Positions 36,370-47,742 of a stretch of 64,000 nt of DNA are shown piece by piece; position 1 is the stretch's first letter; the number at the start of each line of letters is the position of its first letter. Position numbers and translations under genes: made by a program. The stretch spans positions 558,001 to 622,000 of the forward strand of contig QNQO01000642.1 of assembly GCA_003290165.1 (NCBI GenBank), in the 5' to 3' direction. The notes beneath the pieces are model-generated. The model did not search any database. It was not told the origin of the DNA and was given only the letters and a program-made list of their open reading frames with translations. This stretch comes from Berberis thunbergii. Lineage: Eukaryota; Streptophyta; Magnoliopsida; Ranunculales; Berberidaceae.

Positions 36370-36545
36370 TGTGCGTATTCTGTAGAACTCGAACGTTCTA
36401 CTGTCATTCTTGTCATCTTCTGCCGAAACCAAATACTTTTCACCCTCTTCTTTTCCCGTTTGAACCTTTTCCTTTATACAATCTTCTTTTGGGACATTCA
36501 GCTCAGAAGCTTTCAATCTTACAAGATGCAAAGCATCACCAAGGT
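36370..36545 (-). pseudogene. Possible captured exon, not recognised
   Basis: The minus-strand frame is open over about 55 codons (LGDALHLVRLKASELNVPKE then DCIKEKVQTGKEEGEKYLVS) with high lysine and glutamate, unlike the surrounding AT-rich DNA. It is on the strand of the other captured exons. I do not recognise it and the edges are uncertain. Confidence 0.4.
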
Positions 36546-36869
36546 ATTTCTCTTCATCGCATCAAAAACCCTTTGGCTGATCTGGTCAGAGAAAAGAAAA
36601 AAAAATCTTAATTAGTTACTCTTCCATTTTTCACCATAATGTAGAAACTATTGAAACACAACCAGGAAATTAATTAACTTTCAATCTTCCACAAGAAAAC
36701 TACAGAATCAATAACAAACCATATCTTTTATTGAAAACATACAATTATTAATTAATATTATCTAAACAAGGACATTTGAGCTTGAGGGTGTATATAGCAA
36801 AATCATTAGAGTTCAGATAAGTTGGCATTTGACATCCGAATGGAGCCTGCCTCATCTTGACATTCTTAA

Positions 36870-37165
36870 CAAGAGGTCCATAACCTATACCTCCAAGGCT
36901 AAGACTACCAGAAATGATAGGGGATGTAAGGATAGAATATTCTCTCTCCAACGTCAAAGCATCAAAACAATGTATCTGCCATAAAACCATAGCAGAAAAA
37001 TACACTATCATTCTCTGATAAAACAAGATCTATTAATGACATGAGTGAACATATGCATACCTGAGATGCTTGACAAATGGCTACAACTCGAGGACTCGAT
37101 CTTACTGCATAAACATCAGATTTGAACTTCGGGGAATGTACATAAGAATGGGACTTCAAGGAATA
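36870..37165 (-). pseudogene. Captured ATG18-type (BCAS3-domain) autophagy gene fragment
   Basis: The upstream exon (about 37165-37061) reads QFYSLKSHSYVHSPKFKSDV then YAVRSSPRVVAICQASQ and ends at a GTATGC donor. The next exon, from 36975 after GGCAG, reads IHCFDALTLEREYSILTSP then GGIGYGPL. This order (YSLxSxxYVHxLKF..VRxSxRVVAICQAxQIHCFDAxTLE.. GYGP) is the beta-propeller signature of plant ATG18f/g/h proteins, which bind PI3P in autophagy. After GYGPL the sequence leaves the family. About 105 bp of the upstream exon is tandemly duplicated next to the inner CACTA end. Confidence 0.8.
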
Positions 37166-37277
37166 AAATTGAACAACTATTGGCAAAATTACATAAGAAT
37201 GAGAATTGCATGTCTTCATGGCGAATTGAATGAGAATTACATAAGAATGGGGACTTCAAGGAATAAAATTGAACAAT

Positions 37278-37640
37278 CACTACACCAAAAACCCCCATTA
37301 GCAACGGTTCTATACCGTGGGCGTAACCCATTGCCACGGCTAAGAGCTGTGGGCTACAGAGACGTCGCGAAATTCTTTGTAACGGCTATAAACCGTTGCT
37401 AAACATTGTAGCAACGGTTTTATGCTTGAGTAGGGGTGGTGATTTTCAGCATTTAGCCACGGTTTTAAATCGTTGCAAGAAGAATAGCAACGGTTTTAAG
37501 CTGTGACAAGGTGTAGATATTAGCAACGGTTTTTAGCCGTGGCTAACCCTGGCCACGGTTTTAAGCCGTGGCTAAACAGTGAGAAATAAACCGTGGCAAA
37601 CGTGATAGCAACGGTTTTTAGCTGTGGCAAATTTATTTAT
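37278..37640. repeat. Inner CACTA type-1 subterminal repeats
   Basis: About ten palindromic units (TAGCAACGGTTTTTAGCCGTG and variants) extend to about 37625, followed by a TTTATTTATTTATTTTT tract. The outermost 100 bp, read in inverse, is nearly the same as the end of CACTA-1 at 5700-5808. Confidence 0.88.
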
Positions 37641-37933
37641 TTATTTATTTTTATTTTTTATTTTTTTTGCTATCAAATGACTAAAAGCATAAGCATCCAA
37701 ATTTTAGTAAAAACCAATACCTAATCAAATAGACAATGGGATTATTGAATTGATGGGTTTTAATTCCTCAATAACTAAGAAAGAGCATTGTTATATATAC
37801 AACCTAAAAAATGAGTCTATACAAGAATGCCAATCCAATATACATATAACAGTTTCAAGACTCCACAACTAAGAAATGCCAGTTATGCAGAACTCGATTG
37901 AACATAACAAAATTACAGGGCGTCACAAGTAAC

Positions 37934-39055
37934 CTTAAGCTTGATGTTCTCCTTCTCTAGGGTTGCAATCACTCCATTGAAAATTTCAGCACTTTCAACT
38001 TCTTGCTCTTCATCATTCCTTCTAGTCAACTCTAATTGCAGTCGCTTTATTTCTAATATTTTTTCATTCAATTCATTTTGTAAAGCTGTCATATCTGCCA
38101 TAGACTTCTACCCCTACAGACATAAAAATCATAGAAATTAGAAAGAATTCTACCGAAAGGCACATGGTAAACACGAAGATGGTCAATAATCAACAGACAC
38201 AAAGATAAACACACATAATTATCATAAATAACTATTCATTAATATTATCCATTCACCAAGGGTACATGGGGAACCATGCAAGTGAGGGGGAAGGTAAGAG
38301 AGAGGGGACATATAGCCTCTTGTTTTAAGGTAATGAACATCAAATTTCCTATTGTTTAGTTCTTGGGTTTTATATTTCCAGATTGAACTACCAAACAGTT
38401 AAGTCAACTAGACAAACACAAACAAACCTTTGTATCAAAGACTCTTCACTTCCACAAGAAATATATAAACAATAACAACCAAAATATGAGCTTTGTAGCC
38501 AGGACAAGTACTCCACGCTTAAGGGGGAAAAAATATGAATGTTATGACTTATGAATATATGGCAATATAGAAAATGATCAATTTAAAAATGACTAACAAA
38601 ATGAAGTTTATAAAAGTAAAAATATTGCACCCTCAATTTGGTTAACATGTCTGACATGCCATACGGCCCATACCCAAGTTCGTCACTGACATGTATTAGC
38701 CAGTGTTACATAGAAGAATTACACCAAAGCGTATTTTGATCAAGATTCATAAGGGTTCCCTTTCAATAAGTCAATCTTTCAACTAATTGACTGGGTATAA
38801 ATGTACCTAGGACAGATATGCATAAAACATCAGGTAGCCAATGATCAAGGGTCATTTAGTGAAACATAAAAACATGGTAATAGACTGTAATCAACAAAAA
38901 AAAAACCCTGGAAAGGTGCCAGCGTGGACTACATTATGCATCTCATCAAGAATAAATTAGTTAAGTTCTAGAAATTGAAGTAAAACTTACTGTATCCTTG
39001 CTCAACTTTAAAATATGGACTTCCTTCTGAAGGTCTTCATTTAGTTTGTGTTCCT
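37934..39055 (-). pseudogene. Captured coiled-coil exons (golgin-like)
   Basis: Exon 39055-38991 reads EHKLNEDLQKEVHILKLSKD. Exon 38107-37934 reads KSMADMTALQNELNEKILEI, KRLQLELTRRNDEEQEVESA and VIATLEKENIKLK. Both have consensus splice sites and heptad spacing of leucine and isoleucine. The second resembles the coiled coil of plant GRIP-related golgins (golgin candidates 3 and 4), but coiled coils are easily confused. The two exons are not in compatible phase, so at least one exon between them is missing or misplaced. Confidence 0.5.
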
Positions 39056-39606
39056 CTGGAAAGTAAGCAAAAACTTATTAAAGAAATTGTAAACAACAAA
39101 AGGTAAGGAGCAACATTTCAGCTCTGGTATTAAAAAAAAAAAACCTTGCAGCTGATGATGCCCCTAGAAGGTTAAAAATGCATTCCAACAGTGCATATGA
39201 CCGATATGTATATTACTTTTCTAGACCAAATGTCCCTAATTTTTTTAATGTGAATTAGAATCACCATTTTTTTTAATTAAAAACATTAGTATTGTTGCCC
39301 CACTTCAAAATGGCATGGTACATTAAATTTATGTTTATTGAGTGTTACTCACTTCTCAGATACTCCATAAACATGCATTGCTCCAAAAAGTACTAATTGG
39401 ATCGCAGCTATTTAGTTCAGCCCAATAACTATAGGATCTAAATTTTATAAACCGGATCCAAGTTTGAAATACAAAAATATTGTCCCATTATTGGTTTTAA
39501 GAGTTTAGAACAAATGGGATATTAAGTCTTAATGGTCCATTGTCAATTCTAGACATTGGCCATAAAGGGGTATTATCCAAAAGAAAATAAAGGCTTTTGA
39601 AGTTTA

Positions 39607-39625
39607 CCCCCCCCCCCCCCCCCCC
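39607..39625. repeat. Run of 19 C residues
   Basis: A pure C homopolymer inside the inner CACTA intron-like DNA. It is a slippage-prone site and its exact length in an assembly is unreliable. Confidence 0.9.
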
Positions 39626-40110
39626 GAACCACCATCTCCTATCCAAAAAAGAATAGAATCAGAATTGAGCTCTCTCCACTGCCTCTGTTACTGAAATGAA
39701 ACTATCTTCATAATAATTAAATCAACAATATCTACCCCCTCGGTTTCACGCTTTTTGTTGAATGCGTTTGGGCCTCTCTTTTTTCATACATAAATGCCCT
39801 TGTTGCTACCTCGGAATAAATTAAACTAGAAGCTTCAGTGTGAAAAATGCCTTCAAATCAACAGTCAAAATCCTATTTCACTCTACATCACAAAAATCTG
39901 GAGAAAATACAACACTAATTTAAACAGATGCATAATTTCCCCGAATCAAAATATCAAGTCTAACCCACTTGACAACGCCATAAAAGGCCTATAACACATT
40001 ATATATGAAAGAGAATCATTCATCGTCTGGAATAGAATGAATAACTTAACAAGCCTCGAAATAAGAATGGGAAAAAAACAAGAAAAGAAGATACAATTAC
40101 TAGAACTGAC

Positions 40111-40252
40111 CTTTTTGCTTATCTTTACAGCCAATGAATTTGTGTCCCACAAAACAGAGAGTCTAAGTTGTAGAGGATAAACATCTGCCATATCATCTTC
40201 TACAACTGATAAGCCCCCAGCATCCTTTGCTGCTGCATTAAAGTCACTATGC
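40111..40252 (-). pseudogene. Captured exon, not recognised
   Basis: It is bounded by a TTTATGTAG acceptor and an AAAAAG/GTCAGT donor and is open for 47 codons (HSDFNAAAKDAGGLSVVEDD then MADVYPLQLRLSVLWDTNSL). The other two minus frames have stops. Strand matches the neighbours. No family recognised. Confidence 0.5.
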
Positions 40253-40734
40253 CTACATAAAAATTTGAAGCAAACAGTCAAAGACAACACCAAAACCAAT
40301 ACCTTACAACACCAGCAACCAATTGCTTAGTGCATCATGAGTTGTATCACCTATCACATGGCAAATGTATCGCAGATTGAAATTTGAAAACACAACTTCA
40401 TATTTAAAAACACAGTTATTGGTACATATCACTAACATGTCAATGTTCTTGTTGCATGGCACAAGGAAGCAATATATCATTGATGAAATAGCTAGCTATT
40501 GGCAATTCCAATATTCTTGGATCCTTGGGTTTTCATTTCCATGTTAATCTATTATTTCCGCTAAAAATGACTTTATACCCTAATACCACAAATGAATTAA
40601 CACACGAGAATTCTAATGACCCTTGAACAGATTCAGTCCATTGCCAAACATAAGAATGGATTGTAATAAAGGCATTTAAAAAAAATGTAAGAAGTTTATG
40701 TAAGGCCACTTAAGGAAGCCACATACCTAATGAA

Positions 40735-40990
40735 GCCACTCACGCAGCCACGCAGCCCTCAGCACTCAGCACCCACGCAACACTCAGCACCCACGCAGCC
40801 ACGTACTCACGCAGCACTCAGCACTCACGCAGCACTCAGCACCCACTCATCACTCAGCACTCACGCAGCACTCAGCAGCCACACAGCAAGTCAGGCCGCA
40901 ATAACCGCATCCACGCAGCCGCAGAATCTCAAAAACCGCAACCACGCAGCAAGTCAGGCCGCAACACTCAGCACTCAGCCAGAACACAGC
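40735..40990. repeat. Minisatellite of CACGCAG/CACTCAGCAC units
   Basis: Imperfect repeats of CACGCAGCACTCAGCACCCA, about 10-20 bp per unit, give artefactual long frames on both strands. It lies between the unrecognised exon and the isoamylase fragment. Confidence 0.8.
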
Positions 40991-41582
40991 ATCGCAGCAG
41001 CAGTCCATGTCATCGCAGCTTCGGACCGCAGTAAACGCAACACCCATCCAAACAGAGAACACTCTGTTTTGCGACAGACTGCCCAGTCCAGTGCGCACCC
41101 ACCGTGCTGCTGCTCGTCCCCCTAATTGCAATTCTGTTTTGCAGTTCCCTGCAGTCCAAAAAACAGAGATATTCCCAGTTTAGAAAGCATACCAAGCACA
41201 TTAGATTTGCATTAGATAACTACAACATACCAAGCACATTCCAGTTTTCAATCCCTTATGTTCATCACATAAGTGTGCCAGAATCATCCTTCCCTGTAAA
41301 TTCAACATTAGCCTTCTTACATGATAAGATGAGAACATTGTTGTATAAATACACGCAAGTACATGGATGAAGAGCTTTATGTTCTTAGATCCATTAGCAC
41401 CCTGTGAACCAACAAGAAACATGTCAAGAGGCTCCTTTGGGCCTCCTTCATTGGGTTTTGTAATGTAGTTGAAGACCTGTAGAAGTGCAAATGGCAAACA
41501 ATAAGAAAATAAATATGAATACAAAGACAGAACAAGCCAAACATGCAAATGGAACATCTTATATGTTTCAAAGAGTTGCCAC

Positions 41583-42508
41583 CTCAATCCCTCTTTTATG
41601 TGCTTCCCTAACCAGAGTCTTAACTTCATTTATAGCGTCACGGCCACAATTACGTGTGCCAGCAGAAGAATATCTTAGCATTGGTGAAAAAAAATTGATA
41701 GTTGAATATCCCCAAAAGTTCAGCCTGAATAAAAAAATCAACAATGACATATCATGACTAATAAGATGGAATTTGATTTTATCGAGGGGAAAACAAGCGA
41801 ATATGAAGAAGATAACAGCATATAGTGTATTCCAAAATGACTATTTATAAACACTTCTATTTCTGCATTCTATCATGGATAATATACCTTAGTCTATCCC
41901 AACTGGCTAGCACAGTTCAGCTTATTTGTCTAATATGACCTAAGACACCACTAAGTGAAAATTTTCCCTTGAAACATCAGAAGACTTCATAAAACATAAC
42001 TGTAGAGATAAGGGTGCCTAATGATTCATCAAATCCCAGAAGACTTCCTACTTATTTGACTTAATGAAGTAGATACCCAATGCTTCAATTGAATTGCTTA
42101 AAAACAAATATATTCCAGAACAACATGCAAGTACCCTAGCTTGAATCTCCAGAAAATCTAAATCACTAATCAACTTGTACCTTTAAGTGATCAAGTTTCT
42201 CTACTACACCAAGGTATGTCCCCGGGAAGTTCGTGTTGCTTGAGTCATGTTTCGTAAACCCACGAACATGCATTTCATAAATTATGAGGTCTTTTTTAGG
42301 ATTGTTCAACGACAAATCCCCCTCCCAATCAAACTGCAAAATTTAAATGGTCAAGGGCTATTGCAGCAAATAAAGTAAAATGGACGGAACCAACATATAT
42401 GAATTTGTATTATACCTCATTACCAGATGAAGGCACCATGCCAGCCATTTGAGGCCAGCAATTACCATCAGGTCCCAAGGCACCATACGCCTCTCTGCTT
42501 ACAACTGC
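41583..42508 (-). pseudogene. Captured isoamylase (starch debranching enzyme) exons
   Basis: Three minus-strand exons with splice sites. 42508-42416 reads AVVSREAYGALGPDGNCWPQ then MAGMVPSSGNE. 42333-42181 starts FDWEGDLSLNNPKKDLIIYE then MHVRGFTKHDSSNTNFPGTY. 41724-41583 reads NFWGYSTINFFSPMLRYSSA, ending EAHKRGIEV. These are consecutive blocks of the GH13 alpha-amylase barrel of isoamylase (YEMHVRGFT and NFWGYST are diagnostic), closest to ISA3-type plastid starch-debranching enzymes. The exon encoding the ELMPCHEFNE block between the second and third is missing. The catalytic residues further on are not present. An open stretch at about 41480-41370 (VFNYITKPNEGGPK) may be a decayed next exon. 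Confidence 0.88.
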
Positions 42509-43653
42509 CTAAAATAAGGATTTGTTTTTCCATTTACTTTAAATGCATAGAAAGAAAAACAATTTTAACACTGTGAAGAGGGCACTAATGACTCTAAAAT
42601 TGCAACAATAGAATCAATCAATTTTAACACTGTGCAGGGGATGAAAATGTCTTTCTCAAAAACTAAAAGGTTCTATTCAAACACAGAAACAACTAAAAGA
42701 AATGTTTGCAGCAGACTTGCTAAAAACTCAAAGTTTCATCAAATTTCCTACTATGAAAATCAATAAGTAACAAAATATTGTGAACCAACTTCATTATCAT
42801 ATCTTTGAACTTCAAAAGAAGCACCATTTCCATCCTATAAGGGAATTTCAAAATCCTCGACTCAAAATATATAAATGAAAATTAACACCCCTCTACACTG
42901 TCCTCACTTAGTCAACATCGCACAACAAGGTGTGGGATTTTCTCAAAAGGCTGAGTTGCTAATAGGGGATTCACCACAATTGTGGATCGTTACCACTGTA
43001 ATTTCCCATTCGAAGTGGGGGGATAATACCCCAAGTGCTCGTGCACTATGCGTATTAGACAGGATGTTATATCTATTCTCACTGATATTAACCCATTAGA
43101 CGATGCCAACACTGGTGTTTATTTTGTGACAATCAGAGAAGATTTTAATACTCTTTCATTGTTACCACAGTCGACTGAATGTGGGAAAACACTAACATCT
43201 GAAAGACATTATATATGGGTCACATAGTGAATTAATACAGTAGTGATGAGCCCCACACAGCCCAAGGAAGAACAACACAAAAATTTATTGATAGGCACTC
43301 CTAATACACTATCACATAGCTAGGCAGGGTGCTTCCTCCCCCTTGAGAAAAAAAAAAGAACAGTATGCCTTGGTATATTGAAGCCAAATGATGATTCAGA
43401 ATGGTTATAGTTTCTTAAGCACTTCTCTGATTCTCATAAAATGCTAGAACAGGGAAGAAACTGAGCTGTATCATGTATAACAAATCAGAAATATCTATCT
43501 TCAGCACATAACTTAATTAAATAACACTATACACCACCATTGAACCAGAAAGGTCTACCTTCCTATTTCGTATAGACTTAGACATATAAAAATAATCAAA
43601 CAAACAAACAGAAAATAAATAAATAAAAACAAATGTACAATACTCACCACCAC
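42509..43653. other. Spacer between captured genes in the inner CACTA
   Basis: AT-rich DNA. A region near 42880-43260 (GTGTGGGATTTTCTCAAAAG) looks like a fragment of another repeat, with no protein support. Confidence 0.4.
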
Positions 43654-45155
43654 CTTTGTTCTCCTCATTTGGGGAGATGAGTGACAGAGAACCAATAAAG
43701 CTGGACATTCTCTCCAGTGTTGTCTCGGAGATATATCTCTTGAAGGGCTGCAAGAAAAAAAAAAAAAGACCTTTATACACCAAATGCATAGAATGTATGA
43801 GATATAAAAATTAACTGGGATGAAACTCCTCACAGGCAAAAGAAATGCACTCATATGCCTACAAACTATTACTACCAAGGGCTGGGCTAGAAGTTTAACT
43901 TGGCCCAGCTAATAACGCCACCTTAATTTATTTATTGTCTGGTCATAGAAGAATATTTACACGAAATTGTATAAAATATATGAGTTAATGTTCCATTTCC
44001 TACAAACCTTTAAAAAGAATAAATAAATTGTGTCCAGAAACTTTATTGTGTATTGTGTTTGTATTTGGGAGAGGTGTAAACAAAAACTTTCTTGAAGTTA
44101 TATATATCATGTAACATAATTTTGAATGATTGATTCTATTTCTGCCTCTTGCCACTCCCTTCCAAAACAAAAAATTTGAAAATCGACTGAACTGCGAATC
44201 CTGTAACATAAAACATATAATGAAATAGATACTCGTATTCATTTAAATACATTTTGAATGAAATAAATATTTGGTTTGGTTATAAATATAAAGAAAGTTT
44301 TGACATCGTTGATATATTAATAGTTTGTGTAGCATATGTGGACTGGAACCCTAAATATGGATGTTAATTCTAAAACAAATAGAGATCAGAACCAAACGTT
44401 AAGCATTTCATGCCTGGTCACGATGGTGTTTATAGTTCTAAACTTGGAAGTGGTCGCCAGTGTGAGATGACGCCTGTTTGCAAAAATTTTGTCTAAGCTA
44501 ACGCCAAAGGACCCACTGGGCTAAATGAAATATTTTTTACTTTAGCCCTAAGGTAAGCAATTTATCCTTCTCTGTCAATTCAATTTTCTTTTGTAAATAT
44601 GTTACCAAGCCTATAATCAGGGTAATTTTTGAATGGTAGCACCCACATACAAAAATATATAACATAATATCAAGAAACCATACTCATTCGAAGAATTTAA
44701 ATTTAAGAATCTTACAGTTTCTTTATTGCTGCAGCCATATTTGCTTTGTATCTGTAGGAAGCCAATGACAAAATCCAAAAAAGTGTTTAGGGAAGATAAG
44801 GAGTAAGCATTTAGGTAGGGTAAGTAGATGACTGTGTCTACTAACCTTGAGGGAAAATTCGGTTGCATCTAATAACAACAGCTTGGCTTCAAAATAATGT
44901 GCTAAAGCTTTGGCAAGCATTTGTTGGTACATCTCTTTGCCAATCAAAAAAATGCCAATTAGGATGACAACCAAATGATGAATGAATGCAAACTTCCAAC
45001 ATATCAAACAGATTACATGTAAGAAGCAACTTACCAGCAAGGCCTGAGAGCAATATCGAACGACTTGCAGGTGATAAATTCCGGGTGTACTTGGAGAACT
45101 CAGCTTGCTTCAAATGAACAAATGCAGCACTTGTCAATAACACCCGTGTCAGTAA
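43654..45155 (-). pseudogene. Captured four-exon segment of an AAA-ATPase (DAA1-like)
   Basis: Minus-strand exons in natural order. 45155-45035 reads RVLLTSAAFVHLKQAEFSKY then TRNLSPASRSILLSGLA. 44934-44846 reads EMYQQMLAKALAHYFEAKLL then LLDATEFSLK. 44751-44716 reads IQSKYGCSNKET. 43748-43654 reads PFKRYISETTLERMSSFIGS then LSLISPNEENK. Phases match across the first junctions (G then AG rebuilds the glutamate of SGxAE). This is the N-terminal AAA region of plant DUO1-activated ATPase 1-like proteins, probably membrane-associated AAA proteins. The Walker-like SGPA is SGLA here. The main ATPase core is not included. Introns are retained, so capture was of genomic DNA. Confidence 0.85.
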
Positions 45156-46804
45156 GAAAGACCCATTTTGTGCTTCCCGGTAAACAAATATCCTAGACCT
45201 TCAAATGGGATTGTCGAAGCTAAATTCCATGATAAACCAGGTTGACAAGTACCTGGAACATGCATTTGAAATTCATTTATCAAGCAAAGATGAGGCCTAG
45301 GGTTTGAGATAGGTGGGCATCATAAGAGTGCTTACTACAAGTAGAAAAGCTATGCAGAAAAAACATTGATGATCTTAATTAGCTGGGGCTCGTGATATGA
45401 ACACATAAGGAATGCTCTTGTAGCTCATCAACGTAATAAGGATGTTTTGGTTTGACCTCTGATATATAAATATTGTTTGATAACTTTAAAAAAAAAAAAA
45501 AAAAGAGTACGACCGTATCTTTAAAAAAATGCATGTTATAGAAGCTAAATCATGCATTCTTAAACTTCGATGTGGGCAAATAATTGTTGATCTAAGCTGA
45601 ATCAAATATCAATCGAGGAGGAGTAAATGGCTCCTTTTCTCTCTGGCATCATGCCTTGAAGACCCACCCCTTTGAGAAACAAATACAGTTGGAGAAACAA
45701 AAATGCATGGTAAAGAAAGACTATAATGTTTGACAAGTAATCAATCTTCATATTAGATACTCACGAACTTGGCCCTTAAGCTTTATGTATTGCATAACTT
45801 ATAAAGGTTACACTTGCATAACTGAACTACTGAAGTGATTGTGATTGTATAGTGTAGCATCTACGACTATATTTTGGGCTCCTCAAGCACCTAGGCCACA
45901 TGAGGAGAGATACAAGATGAAATGCATCATGCCCCAAACTACCCAACTCATAACAATATTGCCCAAGCTCAAAGAATTCTAAAGAAACAAATACTATGAA
46001 AGTTTGTTGAAAATTGATGATCTAAGAATGGTGTCGATGAGTGTCTCAACAAATGCCCCTTTGTACGACTGCCCAATTCATATGGAATACGAACAAGGAA
46101 TTTCTTTGAAAATGGAGTGTGGTTAAACAGATTTGTTTAGCTTAGACAAAATTCTCACATGAGATCAATCTCGACTAAAGGCTATGGATAAATAATGCTC
46201 ATCGAGTTTACTTGGAATTTTTCAACAGCTAAACGAGGAACAAAAAAAACACTAACTAACTAATGAGCACTTCGAATAGATGATTACAAATATGTATCAC
46301 TTTTTTGTAAAGCATGAATTGATCATTCGAAGAAAAAGTGACCCAAAAAACTAAATGGTGCTGATATATCAACTGTACAATTAAATTTCGTCCCAATGAA
46401 ATCTGTGTTTTGGTGACAAAAAAACTAAACAAAAAAAGGTAAATTTGGATGTAGTCTAAATAATGAAGGTATGTCTTTTGACTTGAAAAAAGCTCTATGG
46501 TTCAAGTCACTGGTTGTCCAACTAAATGGTGCATTCGTGCTGAATACGAGAATTCATCAACCATTAGAGGGTAAAATTCAACAAATAACAAAGTACATAA
46601 ATAAGAATATTGATAAGAATAAGAATATTGCCAAAAGGAGATTGATTCCACCTTTTAAGTTTCATGCTAGTTAGGTCAGACATCAATAAAAAAACAATCA
46701 TCGATTGCAGTGGCTAATTTCATGCTAGTTAGATCAGAGATTGATTCCCTAATTTCATCATAAATAAAAGAGAGTGAGAGAGATAGTACCTGTTCGGTTG
46801 CAGT
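45156..46804. other. Inner CACTA interior, nothing recognised
   Basis: AT-rich noncoding DNA. A short plus-strand frame at 46471-46674 has no motif and opposes the element's gene direction. Confidence 0.5.
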
Positions 46805-47035
46805 GGTTGATCGATTTTGAAGTCGAGGGAAGTCGATTGAAGTCGAGGGAGGAACAGGGAAGTCGAGGGAGCATGGAAGGAGGGGAGGAGGGAAGTCGAG
46901 GGAGGGAGCAGCGAAGGAGAAGCAGCAGGGAAGTCGAGTCGATGGAGGGAGCAGGGAAGGAGACAAAGTCGAGTGGAGGGTTTGTGGAGGGGAGCTTCGT
47001 TTTTGTCGATGGAAGTCGAATGGAGGGAAGGTCGA
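46805..47035. repeat. Inner CACTA polypurine minisatellite
   Basis: Units of GGGAAGTCGAGGGAGCAG and shorter variants repeat about ten times on the plus strand. The equivalent array is at 53690-53890 in the outer element. Read in the transcription direction it is a pyrimidine-rich CTCCCTCGACTTCC leader. Confidence 0.8.
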
Positions 47036-47043
47036 GCGCCAAA
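47036..47043 (-). promoter_or_regulatory. E2F-type site at the inner type-2 end
   Basis: TTTGGCGC on the minus strand matches the plant E2F consensus TTTSSCGC. It lies about 525 bp inside the terminus, between the subterminal array and the polypurine minisatellite. The same octamer is at 53900-53907 and 55598-55605. Function is inferred only from consensus and position. Confidence 0.45.
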
Positions 47044-47084
47044 ATAGCTCGCCCAATTTTTTTTTCAGCTTTTCATGTAGCCAT

Positions 47085-47568
47085 GGTTTTGAGCCGTTGC
47101 TAGAGCTAGCCACGGTTTAGAACCGTTGCTAATTTTTTTTTGCAACGGTTTTGAGCCGTTGCTAGAGTTAGCCACGGTTTAAAACCGTTGCTAAATTTTT
47201 TTGTTGCAACGGTTTTGACCCGTTGCTAAATCTAGCCACGGTTTAGAACCCTTGCTACATTTTTTGTTGCAACGGTTTTGAGCCGTTGCTAGATTTAGCC
47301 ACGGTTTATAACCGTTGCTAAATTTTTTTGTTGCAACGGTTTTGAGCCGTTGTGAATGATGCCCACGGTTTGGAGCCGTTGCTACTATTAGCCACGGTTT
47401 TTAGCCGTGCCAACTATACCAACAGTTTTAAACCATGGCCAGGTTGTTTTTTACCCACGGTTTTAAGCCGTTGGTACTTATAGCTACGGTTTCTGGCCGT
47501 GGCAAATACACCAACGGTTTAGAACCGTGGCCAGCTCGGCATAGCTAAACAGCCCATTTGGTGTAGTG
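47085..47568. repeat. Inner CACTA type-2 subterminal repeats
   Basis: At least 14 units such as GCAACGGTTTTGAGCCGTTGC and GCCACGGTTTAGAACCGTTGC, spaced by T runs, lead to the end CTAAACAGCCCATTTGGTGT then AGTG. Confidence 0.9.
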
Positions 47569-47742
47569 AATGCAAATAAACTTTGTATTATTTTCTCATT
47601 AACTGCATATAAGATAAATAAAAAGATGCAAAATGCAATAACCTTCATAAAAAGCTTGCAAATTTTACAACAAAGCAGTTGATTTAGAATGGAAAAATGT
47701 TCCCAAACATAATTTAAGTCTATAGATACTTGCACTTAAGCT

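Larger units (their letters stand above)
37278..47568 (-). mobile_element. Inner CACTA element, complete, 10,291 bp
   Basis: The left end CACTACACCAAAAACCCCC (type 1) starts at 37278 and the right end CCCATTTGGTGTAGTG (type 2) ends at 47568. Flanks are AAT at 37275-37277 and AAT at 47569-47571, a perfect 3-bp duplication. Both ends carry subterminal palindrome arrays. The interior has no transposase motif, so it is non-autonomous. It carries isoamylase, AAA-ATPase and coiled-coil exons on the minus strand. It sits inside the outer CACTA, next to the ATG18 fragment. Confidence 0.95.

Noticed and set aside
42203..42213. CTACTACACCA resembling a CACTA terminus
   Set aside because: It lies within the isoamylase exon (complement of the TYLGVV codons) and has no array beside it.
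46676..47113. 145-residue minus-strand frame MASSSNGSKPWLHEK...
   Set aside because: It runs from the subterminal array through the polypurine minisatellite. The outer element has a similar stretch, but the likeness is explained by shared repeat DNA. A transposon leader peptide is possible but not supported.
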